Shown here: piece by piece, positions 1 through 7,594 of the stretch
Position numbering within the stretch: position 1 is the first letter of the stretch
How the letters are laid out: each line of letters opens with the position of its first letter
DNA from: Bacteroidota bacterium
GTDB lineage: Bacteria; Bacteroidota; Bacteroidia; AKYH767-A; JABDAW01
Direction: 5' to 3'
Assembly: GCA_023251595.1 (NCBI GenBank)
Contig: JAHEYM010000002.1
Coordinates: forward strand, 1-41,698
Length of the DNA: 41,698 nt
Position numbers and translations under genes: made by a program
The notes under the pieces: generated by a model
Databases searched by the model: none
Told to the model about the DNA's origin: nothing
Seen by the model: the letters and a program-made list of their open reading frames with translations, nothing else

Positions 1-2503
1 CGGCGTCGAGAAGTGGAAAAGGTTCGTTCGAACAGACAGATTGATTTCCCCCGAGTGAGACAAATGGTTGTTCAAGTATTACATGCACCGAATCAGTACC
101 AGTGCAACCTGATGCTGAAGTGACTGTAACGGAATATAATCCCGGACCACTGGTTTGCAGAGATCCGATATTGCTCCCGACAGGAATCGTGTTATACGTC
201 CAGGAATAAGTTGTTGCACCAATGAAACCTGCGTTAAGTATTGGATATGTGCTACTTGCACAGATTGTTTGATCACCTCCGAGATCAACCGGCAGATGTA
301 CCGATATATTTAATGTTGTTGAATCTGTATTGACGCAACCCGATCCGTAACTTACGGTAACCGCGTATGTACCTGAAGCGGTGGTTTGCAATGTCTGCAT
401 ATTTCCTCCGGTTGGAGCGCTGTTATAAGTCCAACTGTAAGAGGCACCCGGATTTCCTGCATCGAGAAGAGGAAGAGTATCTGTTACACAAATTGCAATG
501 GAATCCGAAAGATTAATATTCGGAACGCTGACAATGGTGACCACAAAACTTGTATCCGAAATCCCGCAACATGTCGTTGTTTGTAAAATAACGATGTGCT
601 GACCATTTGTTGAAAACGTCACCGGTCCCGGGTTTTGAGAAGTTGATGACGAAGGTGTTCCTCCCGGAAATTGCCAGTCGTAGGTCGGAGCGATGGCAGA
701 AGTAGAGAAATCAATCGGCGCGCCCGGGCAACTTGTCGTTTGACTTGCGGTAATAACCGGAGGCGAAAATGTGTTGACAATGTTAATAAAACCACGCAGC
801 ATTGAAGGAACTCCATCGACTATTATCGTGATGTTTTTTAGTCCGCTTGAGGTGTATTGAGTTGTGATTGTATCGCCCGATGGATTAACGGTGGTTGAAC
901 CAGAACCCAGAACCCAATTGACGATACCGGTTGCGGTTGAGATAAATGTGACATCAGAATTTGTGCACCCCGAGTAAATCACGGTGACTAGGGGTTCAGG
1001 GAGAAGATTGTTATTGACATGAAGCACAGCGGCGCCGGAAATATCCTGATAAAGTGCTGTTGCGATTCCATCAGAGCCGGGACCGCCATCTCCACCATTT
1101 CCACCATTTCCGCCATTTCCACCATTTCCACCTTCACCCACATTACAAGAATGATTAGGTCCATTTGAAGCGGTATTACCACCGGGACCACCTTGACCTC
1201 CAACACCACCAAGACCACCTTGGCCACCGGCTCCTCCATTTCCGGGGAGACCGGCATTTAAAAAACAGTCGAATACATTTCCATTGCTCCCGTTCTGGTA
1301 GGTGAATATCGGGAATGAGCCACCACCACCACTTCCCCCTGTACCAGGTGCACCAAGTTCGCCACCTTCACCGCCACCGCCACCGCCACCACCAGTTCCG
1401 GCAGAATTGAAAGTTGTGTCGAGTGGCGTAGCAAAAATGTCAATTACTGTAGGCTCGCAACCTTTGGCGCCACCGCCACCGCCACCGCCACCACCTGAGC
1501 CATGTGAAAGTCCAGGTTGACCATTTGTTCCGTTTGAAGGGATGAAATAACCGCTACCAATGGTTGCAATTCCTTGGATTCCATTGGGTCCGGCTTGTCC
1601 GTCGTTCCCTGCTTGTCCAACGCGACCGTTGTTGGTCGGCTGACCTGAGCACGTTCCATTGAGGTACTGAGGTTCACAAATACCTGTTCCTCCGGTTCCA
1701 CCACCACCACCGCCAATTCCACTCCCCGCAGCTCCGAGATTTCCATCATTCGTCCAACCGGGACCTGTCGGGGTCAATATTCCGAGGACATAGTCCCAAA
1801 CGTAACCACCGCGGGCTCCGCCGTTTCCACCTGCACCACCGGCAAAACTTCCGGGAAAAGAACCTGAACCGGGGCTTCCGCCAGTCAGAAAGTTGTCGCC
1901 ATTTTCATTCCCGGTTTCGCCTGATAATCCGTTGACACCATTGGTACCGGATACGCCATTTGTTCCAACAGTACCACCAGATCCATTACCGGATGTGACA
2001 ATGCAACGCATGATAAAATAGTTTGAACAATTATTGAGATAAACGCCGTAGTTTGAAATACTGTTTCCGGGGGCATCAGCAGTTGTTATTGTCAAATCCT
2101 GAAGGCGAAAATTTGAAATACCATCGCATGAAATCGCAACTAGAGCGTTGTTTACAATATCGGGATTTGAATTGTTCCGGGTGATGATCGTGGCCGTCGA
2201 ATTGCTTTTCAACCACGTAACCGGATCGAATCCTCCTTCAAGAGTGATTCCAGACTGCATGACAATTTTATCCGAGATAGTGTAAGTTCCTGAAGCCATC
2301 CGAATTGTTGGATTCGAAAGACTTGCCAATGTGAGACCGTAGGTCAGATCGGCAGGAGTGGCGCGGGTTCCGGCGGTTCCGGAGGAAACACCGTTCGAAC
2401 TCACATAGACGTAACCGCACTCCTGTGCTGTACTCCGTGTGCAGAGTGACGAGAAGGATAGAAACAGAAAGAGAATGAAGACGGTGTTTTGTAAGGGTCG
2501 CAT
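1..2503 (-). CDS. Large secreted beta-helix / glycine-rich / Ig-like repeat protein, C-terminus beyond the window
   Basis: I translated this frame directly. It is open from ATG at 2503 to the left edge (834 codons, no stop), so the gene is truncated by the window. Residues 1-27 form a signal peptide ending STAQ. Residues about 30-165 look like a right-handed parallel beta-helix of the DUF1565/pectate-lyase-like type, with phrases such as GTYTISDKIVMQSGITLEGG. Residues about 170-480 are extremely Gly/Asn-rich, with poly-Gly runs, collagen-like triplets and a GGN tandem (nt about 1084-1131). Residues about 500-834 hold repeated Ig-like/PKD-type modules such as LGGNQSVCSNEPFPLLDA, each with paired cysteines. 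Such proteins are normally T9SS cargo in Bacteroidota, but the sorting domain would lie outside the window. Likely a cell-surface or matrix protein. A -7 box lies 8 nt before the start. Confidence 0.85.
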   Translation of the reverse strand, partial: MRPLQNTVFILFLFLSFSSLCTRSTAQECGYVYVSSNGVSSGTAGTRATPADLTYGLTLASLSNPTIRMASGTYTISDKIVMQSGITLEGGFDPVTWLKSNSTATIITRNNSNPDIVNNALVAISCDGISNFRLQDLTITTADAPGNSISNYGVYLNNCSNYFIMRCIVTSGNGSGGTVGTNGVSGTNGVNGLSGETGNENGDNFLTGGSPGSGSFPGSFAGGAGGNGGARGGYVWDYVLGILTPTGPGWTNDGNLGAAGSGIGGGGGGTGGTGICEPQYLNGTCSGQPTNNGRVGQAGNDGQAGPNGIQGIATIGSGYFIPSNGTNGQPGLSHGSGGGGGGGGGAKGCEPTVIDIFATPLDTTFNSAGTGGGGGGGGEGGELGAPGTGGSGGGGSFPIFTYQNGSNGNVFDCFLNAGLPGNGGAGGQGGLGGVGGQGGPGGNTASNGPNHSCNVGEGGNGGNGGNGGNGGDGGPGSDGIATALYQDISGAAVLHVNNNLLPEPLVTVIYSGCTNSDVTFISTATGIVNWVLGSGSTTVNPSGDTITTQYTSSGLKNITIIVDGVPSMLRGFINIVNTFSPPVITASQTTSCPGAPIDFSTSAIAPTYDWQFPGGTPSSSTSQNPGPVTFSTNGQHIVILQTTTCCGISDTSFVVTIVSVPNINLSDSIAICVTDTLPLLDAGNPGASYSWTYNSAPTGGNMQTLQTTASGTYAVTVSYGSGCVNTDSTTLNISVHLPVDLGGDQTICASSTYPILNAGFIGATTYSWTYNTIPVGSNIGSLQTSGPGLYSVTVTSASGCTGTDSVHVILEQPFVSLGGNQSVCSNEPFPLLDA

Positions 2504-2511
2504 TTCTTCCC

Positions 2512-2519
2512 CAAAATTA
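2512..2519 (-). promoter_or_regulatory. -7 promoter box TAATTTTG
   Basis: On the minus strand this reads TAATTTTG, matching the Bacteroidota -7 consensus TAnnTTTG. It ends 8 nt before the ATG of the large secreted protein, so the transcript would have almost no leader. No convincing -33 TTG is seen. Confidence 0.5.
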
Positions 2520-2541
2520 CGCAATTAGACCCGAATTCAGA

Positions 2542-2570
2542 CACGAATTTCACGAATTAACACGAATATG
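2542..2570. repeat. Three direct CACGAAT repeats with about 10-bp period
   Basis: CACGAATTT, CACGAATTAA and CACGAATATG follow each other in the 119-bp gap between the divergent secreted-protein gene and gltX. A related CCGAATTCAGA precedes them. The spacing is near one helical turn, so this could be a protein-binding site, but a dispersed genomic repeat is equally possible. Confidence 0.45.
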
Positions 2571-2592
2571 AAAATCAGCATTGCGGTTTTCT

Positions 2593-2600
2593 TAAATTTG
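2593..2600 (+). promoter_or_regulatory. -7 promoter box TAAATTTG for gltX-folB
   Basis: TAAATTTG matches TAnnTTTG and lies 22 nt upstream of the gltX ATG. A -33 TTG at the usual spacing is not evident. Confidence 0.5.
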
Positions 2601-2622
2601 CAGAATCGGTAAAAATCAATAA

Positions 2623-4143
2623 ATGAAAAGAGTTCGTGTTCGTTTTGCGCCAAGTCCGACGGGACCTTTACACATGGGAGGTGTGAGAACGGCTTTATAT
2701 AATTATCTGTTCGCGAAAAAACACGGCGGTGATTTTTTGTTGAGAATCGAGGATACAGATCAAACGCGGTTGGTTGAAGGTGCGGAGGAATATATAATTA
2801 ATGCATTAAATTGGTGTGGCATTCCTCCGAACGAAGGCGTTTCTGTTGGGGGGGAATTTGCGCCCTACAAACAGAGTGAACGTAAGTATATATATAAGCC
2901 GTACGCCCAAGAATTGGTTGAAAAAGGTTTCGCTTATTATGCATTCGACAGTTCGCAGGCGCTTGAAGAAATGCGGACAAGATTGGTTGCAGAAAAAGTT
3001 TTGCTTCCGCAATACAATCATATTACGAGGAAGGAAATGCAAAATTCGCTCACTCTTTCTTCAACCGAAACAAAACACAGAATAGAAGGTGGCGAACAAT
3101 ATGTGATCAGGTTAAAAATGCCGGTTAATGAAGAAATAAAAGTGAATGATTTAATTCGGGGAGAAGTGGTGGTGAATTCATCACAGCTCGACGACAAAGT
3201 GCTTTTTAAATCGGACGGAATGCCGACCTATCATCTCGCGCATTTGGTGGATGATTACCTGATGAATATTTCGCATGTGATAAGGGGAGAAGAATGGTTG
3301 CCTTCGGCACCGACTCATATATTATTATATAAATATTTGGGCTGGGAAGAAGTAACTCCGGAATTTGCACATCTTCCACTTATACTTAAACCGGATGGAA
3401 ACGGAAAACTCAGCAAACGCGATGGAGACAGACTTGGCTTTCCGAGTTTTCCGTTAACATGGAAAGATCCTGCAAGTGGTGAAACAAGTCAGGGATATAA
3501 GGAGCGTGGTTTTTATCCCCAAGCATTTATCAATATGCTCGCGTTTTTGGGATGGAATCCCGGAACGACACAGGAGATATTTAATATGCAGGAATTAATT
3601 GATGCGTTTTCGATTGAACAGGTGAGTAGGAGAGGGGCGAAATTCGATTTTGAAAAAGCGAAATGGTATAATCAACAATATTTGAGGGCGCGATCGAATG
3701 ATGAATTAGCGAAAGAATTTTTGATCATTATTTGCGAAAGAATTCCGGATGCAAATCACGATAAGCTAGATAAAATTTGCGGACTGTTAAAAGAAAAAAC
3801 GCAGTTTGTAAATGAATTTTGGAATATAGGAAGTTTCTTTTTTATCGCACCTCAACAATATGATGCAGATACTATCAAGAAAAAATGGAATGAGAATTCT
3901 TTGAAAGCGATGAACTCTGTTCTGGAAGATTTTTCTTCTTTGGTTGAATGGAATCATCTTCAAATAGAGACCACTTTTAAAATTGCATGTGAGAAAGTTG
4001 AAGTGAGTCCGGGATCGGTTCAACAATTATTCAGAGTTTTCTTAACCGGACTTCCCGGTGGACCTGCACTTTGGGAGATCGCAGAAATATTAGGGAAGGA
4101 AGAAGTAATTAACAGAATAAAAACAGCGATAAATCTTATATAA
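2623..4143 (+). CDS. gltX: Glutamate--tRNA ligase (GluRS)
   Basis: Class I aminoacyl-tRNA synthetase that charges tRNA-Glu with glutamate in the cytoplasm. The N-terminus carries FAPSPTGPLHMGGVRTALYN, with the HIGH-type signature HMGG at residues 17-20. The second class I signature is KLSKR at 262-266. At 506 aa it is close to the length usual for Bacteroidota GluRS. The C-terminal third (about 320-506) is the alpha-helical anticodon-binding part. The folB-like gene starts 2 nt after its stop, so the two are probably co-transcribed. A separate glnS (7595-9268) is present in the window, so this is expected to be a discriminating GluRS rather than a Glu/Gln-mischarging enzyme. Confidence 0.97.
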   Translation: MKRVRVRFAPSPTGPLHMGGVRTALYNYLFAKKHGGDFLLRIEDTDQTRLVEGAEEYIINALNWCGIPPNEGVSVGGEFAPYKQSERKYIYKPYAQELVEKGFAYYAFDSSQALEEMRTRLVAEKVLLPQYNHITRKEMQNSLTLSSTETKHRIEGGEQYVIRLKMPVNEEIKVNDLIRGEVVVNSSQLDDKVLFKSDGMPTYHLAHLVDDYLMNISHVIRGEEWLPSAPTHILLYKYLGWEEVTPEFAHLPLILKPDGNGKLSKRDGDRLGFPSFPLTWKDPASGETSQGYKERGFYPQAFINMLAFLGWNPGTTQEIFNMQELIDAFSIEQVSRRGAKFDFEKAKWYNQQYLRARSNDELAKEFLIIICERIPDANHDKLDKICGLLKEKTQFVNEFWNIGSFFFIAPQQYDADTIKKKWNENSLKAMNSVLEDFSSLVEWNHLQIETTFKIACEKVEVSPGSVQQLFRVFLTGLPGGPALWEIAEILGKEEVINRIKTAINLI

Positions 4144-4145
4144 AA

Positions 4146-4691
4146 ATGGCAATAAAAAAAGCAAAAACTGTTTCGAGTAAAACAGTCATAGATATCGTCA
4201 AAAAAAGTTTACAAAACCCGACGAAAAAAACGGGGGCTGTCGTAAATGAAAAGCGGCAGCGTAAAATTTCACCCTACAAATTTCATCCACATGGAAAAAT
4301 CAGTTTGCGCGATATTCGGGTGTATGCACATCATGGGTGTACGGTCGAAGAACAGAAAATCGGATCAGAATATCTGGTTGATGTTGAAATAAAAGCAGAT
4401 CTTTCAGAAGCGATGAAACAGGACGACTTGTCAAAAACAGTTGATTATTCGATGATTCATGACGTTGTGATAGAAGAGATGGGTATCAGTTCCAGACTTT
4501 TGGAACGTGTTGCGGCACGCATCGGATCGCAGATTATGAACGGCTCTGATTTGATTTTGGAGGCAAATATCACGGTGAGGAAACTGAATCCGCCGGTAAA
4601 AGGATCAGTTGGTGAATCTGTCGTAAAGCTAATGGTGACGCGTGATTACGTCGATGTGGCACAGAACAGGTATGAAGGAAAATACCGGTAA
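4146..4691 (+). CDS. folB: Dihydroneopterin aldolase (FolB) with a basic N-terminal extension
   Basis: Folate pathway enzyme converting 7,8-dihydroneopterin to 6-hydroxymethyl-dihydropterin and glycolaldehyde. Residues about 50-172 form the FolB domain: SLRDIRVYAHHGCTVEEQKIG, which includes the conserved substrate-binding Glu region, and ITVRKLNPPV with the likely catalytic Lys. The family is usually about 120 aa. Here about 50 lysine-rich residues with no homology that I recognise precede it (MAIKKAKTVSSKTVIDIVKK onward). There is no internal Met before the domain, so the extension is either real or the start is a non-ATG codon further in. The gene begins 2 nt after gltX and is followed by tRNA-Cys. 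Confidence 0.88.
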   Translation: MAIKKAKTVSSKTVIDIVKKSLQNPTKKTGAVVNEKRQRKISPYKFHPHGKISLRDIRVYAHHGCTVEEQKIGSEYLVDVEIKADLSEAMKQDDLSKTVDYSMIHDVVIEEMGISSRLLERVAARIGSQIMNGSDLILEANITVRKLNPPVKGSVGESVVKLMVTRDYVDVAQNRYEGKYR

Positions 4692-4739
4692 AGTTGTTGA
4701 ATCGAACGATAAACTGTAAATTCGCGAACTGAAATATCA

Positions 4740-4810
4740 GGTCGGGTGGCCGAGTGGCTAGGCAGAGGTCTGCAAAACCTTGTACAGCGGTTCGAATCCG
4801 CTCTCGACCT
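4740..4810 (+). tRNA. tRNA-Cys (anticodon GCA)
   Basis: The cloverleaf can be folded by hand. The acceptor stem is GGTCGGG with CTCGACC (one G-T pair). The D arm is GCC/GGC. The anticodon stem GAGGT/ACCTT closes the loop CTGCAAA, giving anticodon GCA. The T arm is AGCGG-TTCGAAT-CCGCT. The discriminator base is T, as expected for tRNA-Cys. The CCA end is not encoded. Length 71 nt. It lies between folB and the ATPase/HNH-like pair. I looked for a duplicated 3' tRNA end (att site) downstream and saw none. Confidence 0.96.
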
Positions 4811-4902
4811 CTGGGAAATGCGAAGTAATTGAAGATTAGTGTTTTGAATGGTTATTTTTCTCCTCTATTAAATTCATTCATTGAATAGAATTAATCGGTC
4901 AA

Positions 4903-6234
4903 ATGAAACTTACGGCAATCGAAATCGGCAGTTATTATCAGTTTAAAGATTTCAAAATAGATTTTACTTCACCACAAAATAATGGGGAAGTCGGGGTTCC
5001 ATTAAAAAAGATTTGTTTTATTGGACAGAGTGGAACAGGTAAAACCACATTGATTAATTTGATTCAGTTTGCTTATTTAACGGTTTTTTCTTCAGACGCC
5101 AATTGTAGAATTGACAATGACTATTTGAGACTCTATCGGATAAATTTTGCAGACAGTGAATTCGTCAAATTTTCATTCGGTGGAGAAATCCATAATCACA
5201 TCCCAAGTTCAGGCAAAGTAACCCATCATAAAATATCTTTTGAGGCGATTTTTGCAAATAACCAGACTTTTACTGTTCAAAACATTTATATAGATGGCAA
5301 AACCGCGAGTAAAATGGAACTTTTTTCGATAATTGGGAGGCCGACAATTTTGCATTTGAACCCCTATCCGAAGATTATTAGTTATTCAGCAGAACCCTTT
5401 CCTCAGACAAACCCTAAAGTAGATTCTTTAGTATATATTTTCGATATAGTGAATGCAAAAAAAGCGTTGGACATTACAATGAACAAAATTAAAGAATTCA
5501 AAAAACGGGAAGTTAATTTTAGATATCAATTAGCAGGTAAAATAAAGACAAAAAAATCTGAAGAACTAAATGCAGAAATGGAGAAATGGGAGCTTCAAAA
5601 CCCAAATCCAGCAAAAGAAATAGCAATAGATTGTCTTGATGATTTTCTTCGTAATTTTCAATTGAAGACCGAAACAGAAATGAAAGACACGAACGATTTA
5701 AGTCTGCGCTTTCAAAACATTAATAGTAACTCAACAATTCCATGGGACAATCTTCCAACCGGGGCAAAGCAAATAATTGTCTCAGCGATTCCACTTTACT
5801 CAATGAAACCAGAGAATGCGCTCATTGTTTTTGATGAGCCGGAAAGATCTCTTTTCCCCGACTTACAACAAATATTAGTAAAATACTATACTTCTTTTTC
5901 AGACACATCGCAATATTTTTTTGTAACGCACAGTCCAATTGTTGCTTCTCAATTTCAACCAGAGGAAAGGTTTATTTTGAAGTTTGATGAACAAGGTTAT
6001 GTCAAAGCGAAAAACGGAATTTCACCCGAAGGAGATGACCCTAACGATTTGCTGAGTAAAGATTTCAACATTCATAATTTGCATATTGATGAGGCGGCAA
6101 GGAGTCTCAAGAGATACATCGAATTAAAAGGATTGATAAGAGTTGAAACAGACTCCTACAAAAAAGAACTTTTTGCCAAGGAATTTTTAACGCTTGGAAT
6201 GAAATATAATTTTGGTAATGAAAAGAATTCATAA
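4903..6234 (+). CDS. SMC/ABC-type AAA ATPase, PtuA-like (candidate defence ATPase)
   Basis: The 443-aa protein starts with an ABC/SMC-type N-terminus (MKLTAIEIGSYYQFKDFKID). The Walker A motif is GQSGTGKT at residues 41-48. A short charged helical segment follows (about 180-235). The signature-like motif is LPTGAKQ at 284-290, Walker B is ALIVFDEPERS (306-316, Asp311/Glu312), and the H-loop is FFVTHSP (His343). This is the compact AAA_21/AAA_15-type ATPase found in PtuA (Septu), retron effectors and OLD-like systems. Its end overlaps the start of the HNH-like gene by 17 nt, so they are translationally coupled and probably act together. It sits directly downstream of tRNA-Cys. The function is inferred from architecture; the ATPase assignment itself is firm. 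Confidence 0.85.
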   Translation: MKLTAIEIGSYYQFKDFKIDFTSPQNNGEVGVPLKKICFIGQSGTGKTTLINLIQFAYLTVFSSDANCRIDNDYLRLYRINFADSEFVKFSFGGEIHNHIPSSGKVTHHKISFEAIFANNQTFTVQNIYIDGKTASKMELFSIIGRPTILHLNPYPKIISYSAEPFPQTNPKVDSLVYIFDIVNAKKALDITMNKIKEFKKREVNFRYQLAGKIKTKKSEELNAEMEKWELQNPNPAKEIAIDCLDDFLRNFQLKTETEMKDTNDLSLRFQNINSNSTIPWDNLPTGAKQIIVSAIPLYSMKPENALIVFDEPERSLFPDLQQILVKYYTSFSDTSQYFFVTHSPIVASQFQPEERFILKFDEQGYVKAKNGISPEGDDPNDLLSKDFNIHNLHIDEAARSLKRYIELKGLIRVETDSYKKELFAKEFLTLGMKYNFGNEKNS

Positions 6235-6763
6235 ATTTTCTGATTCTCCGATTCTAACAAAACAATTATCCTATCCTACAAATTCTCAAGAAATAAGAAT
6301 GATTCTTGAAAGTGAGCAGGACGGTTTTTGTGCATATTCAGAGGATCGCATTTCACCAACATTAGCAGACGATATTGAACATTTTGATTCTTCAAAAAAG
6401 GATACATCGGATGATAATTACTATAACTGGTATGCTGTTAGTCATAAATGGAATCAACACAAGAGGAAAAACGATAATAAGTGGCTGGAGTTTCAACCGA
6501 TTCTATTACCCACGGCTTCGGATTTTGAAGAAAGAGTGATCTATGATCGCGGGGATTATATACCGGTTGATGAAGAAGCAAAAAATTTGATTGGATTCTT
6601 GGATTTGAATAATGATGACCTAAGGACGGAAAGGCAAAATTGGATTAATGGATTAAAAGATTTATTTACCGAACCCTCGGAATTAAAAAGCTTTTTATTG
6701 AGCAATCCGATTTTTATACGATTTAGAAGGGCGATTGAAGAGGAGTTTTCGATATCGATATAA
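6218..6763 (+). CDS. HNH-like (PtuB-like) protein with most zinc cysteines lost
   Basis: I place the start at ATG 6218. An in-frame TTG lies at 6212, only 2 codons earlier. The 181-aa protein follows the layout of PtuB/retron-type HNH proteins: DGFCAYSEDRI (residues 35-45), IEHF (53-56), then NWYAVSHKWNQHK (70-82), and a downstream GFLDLNNDDLRTERQNW typical of the family's middle segment. In the usual family the pattern is CxYC ... EH ... NL..C..CN..K. Here Cys38, Glu54-His55, Asn70, Asn79 and Lys82 are kept, while the other zinc cysteines read Ser41, Ser75 and Trp78. The putative catalytic His/Asn remain. Coupled to the ATPase upstream. The HNH relationship is by eye and needs a profile search. 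Confidence 0.68.
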   Translation: MKRIHKFSDSPILTKQLSYPTNSQEIRMILESEQDGFCAYSEDRISPTLADDIEHFDSSKKDTSDDNYYNWYAVSHKWNQHKRKNDNKWLEFQPILLPTASDFEERVIYDRGDYIPVDEEAKNLIGFLDLNNDDLRTERQNWINGLKDLFTEPSELKSFLLSNPIFIRFRRAIEEEFSISI

Positions 6764-6845
6764 AATGGTATAAGTTGTAAATGATTAAGAATTCGTATCA
6801 GTCCTAAGTATTTAACACAGTATTATATAATTAAATCAAACCAAT

Positions 6846-7532
6846 ATGAAAAATCTACTTAGAATTATTCTCATTTCCATTTTTTCTCTCGGAACATTTC
6901 TTCATGCACAGGATGATCTCCGAAATTGCAAAAAAAGAATTAAAATTTCAGGCGAAAGAAATGATGGTTCGGGCGTGAAGGATACTGTGATGGTGGTTAC
7001 GCAGCGGTTTTATGATTTCACGGATGCTCAATTAAAAAAACAATTGGAAGATGACAAATACCGATATGAAGGTTTTAATTATCAGGCTTATGATCAGCCA
7101 ACGATGAAAATGGATTGCGCAGGAAATACATTACACGAAGTATTCCTGACGGGTAAATATTGGATTACAGCCGAGATGTTTTACAATTGTATTATCAAAC
7201 CTTATGCAACGAAAGTAAGCAATTCTGTTAGCTGGGGAGACGCAAAAGAAAGTGATATTGTCGTTTTCTTCAATGATTCGGGTGCGCCAACTCATATCTG
7301 TTCAGTTAGTAGTGTGCAAAAAACAATGGGAGTTGTTAGCAGTATCACTATTTTCACAAAAGATGGTAAAGAAGCTTGCTATATGCATAAAATGACCCTA
7401 GGCGGTTCGGGCAATGACCCCTTATTTCGTAGTATGGGCACACCGCAGGTTTTCAGAATTAACCACGAAACTTTTGATGTGAACGATGCATTTTATCCTG
7501 ATTGTAAAGGGATGGTTGACGTGAAACAGTAG
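6846..7532 (+). CDS. Secreted protein, possible Cys/His (NlpC/CHAP-like) fold
   Basis: The 228-aa protein begins with a clear Sec signal peptide (MKNLLRIILISIFSLGTFLHAQ). I do not recognise the family. The spacing of DCAGNT (Cys91) and, after VSWGDAKESDIVVFF, PTHICSV (His150) recalls NlpC/P60- or CHAP-type cysteine hydrolases, where a Cys near the start of a helix pairs with a His after a 'GD-V-F' strand. That is an inference. There is no sorting domain, so it is likely periplasmic. No promoter box is seen in the 82-nt gap before it. Confidence 0.7.
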   Translation: MKNLLRIILISIFSLGTFLHAQDDLRNCKKRIKISGERNDGSGVKDTVMVVTQRFYDFTDAQLKKQLEDDKYRYEGFNYQAYDQPTMKMDCAGNTLHEVFLTGKYWITAEMFYNCIIKPYATKVSNSVSWGDAKESDIVVFFNDSGAPTHICSVSSVQKTMGVVSSITIFTKDGKEACYMHKMTLGGSGNDPLFRSMGTPQVFRINHETFDVNDAFYPDCKGMVDVKQ

Positions 7533-7582
7533 TCAGCCCTGTCTTTAGGAGATCTTGATTTTCATTCTGAGCGAATAGTGTT

Positions 7583-7590
7583 TATATTTG
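7583..7590 (+). promoter_or_regulatory. -7 promoter box TATATTTG for glnS
   Basis: TATATTTG matches TAnnTTTG and ends only 4 nt before the glnS ATG, so the mRNA would start at or very near the start codon (leaderless). Confidence 0.5.
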
Positions 7591-7594
7591 CAAA

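Noticed and set aside
1302..1520. Proline-rich open frame on the plus strand
   Set aside because: It is the antisense image of the poly-Gly coding region of the secreted protein at 1-2503, whose frame has a signal peptide and continuous domain structure.
4740..6845. tRNA-integrated mobile island carrying the ATPase/HNH pair
   Set aside because: No integrase and no duplicated tRNA 3' end could be found downstream; the location next to tRNA-Cys is only suggestive.
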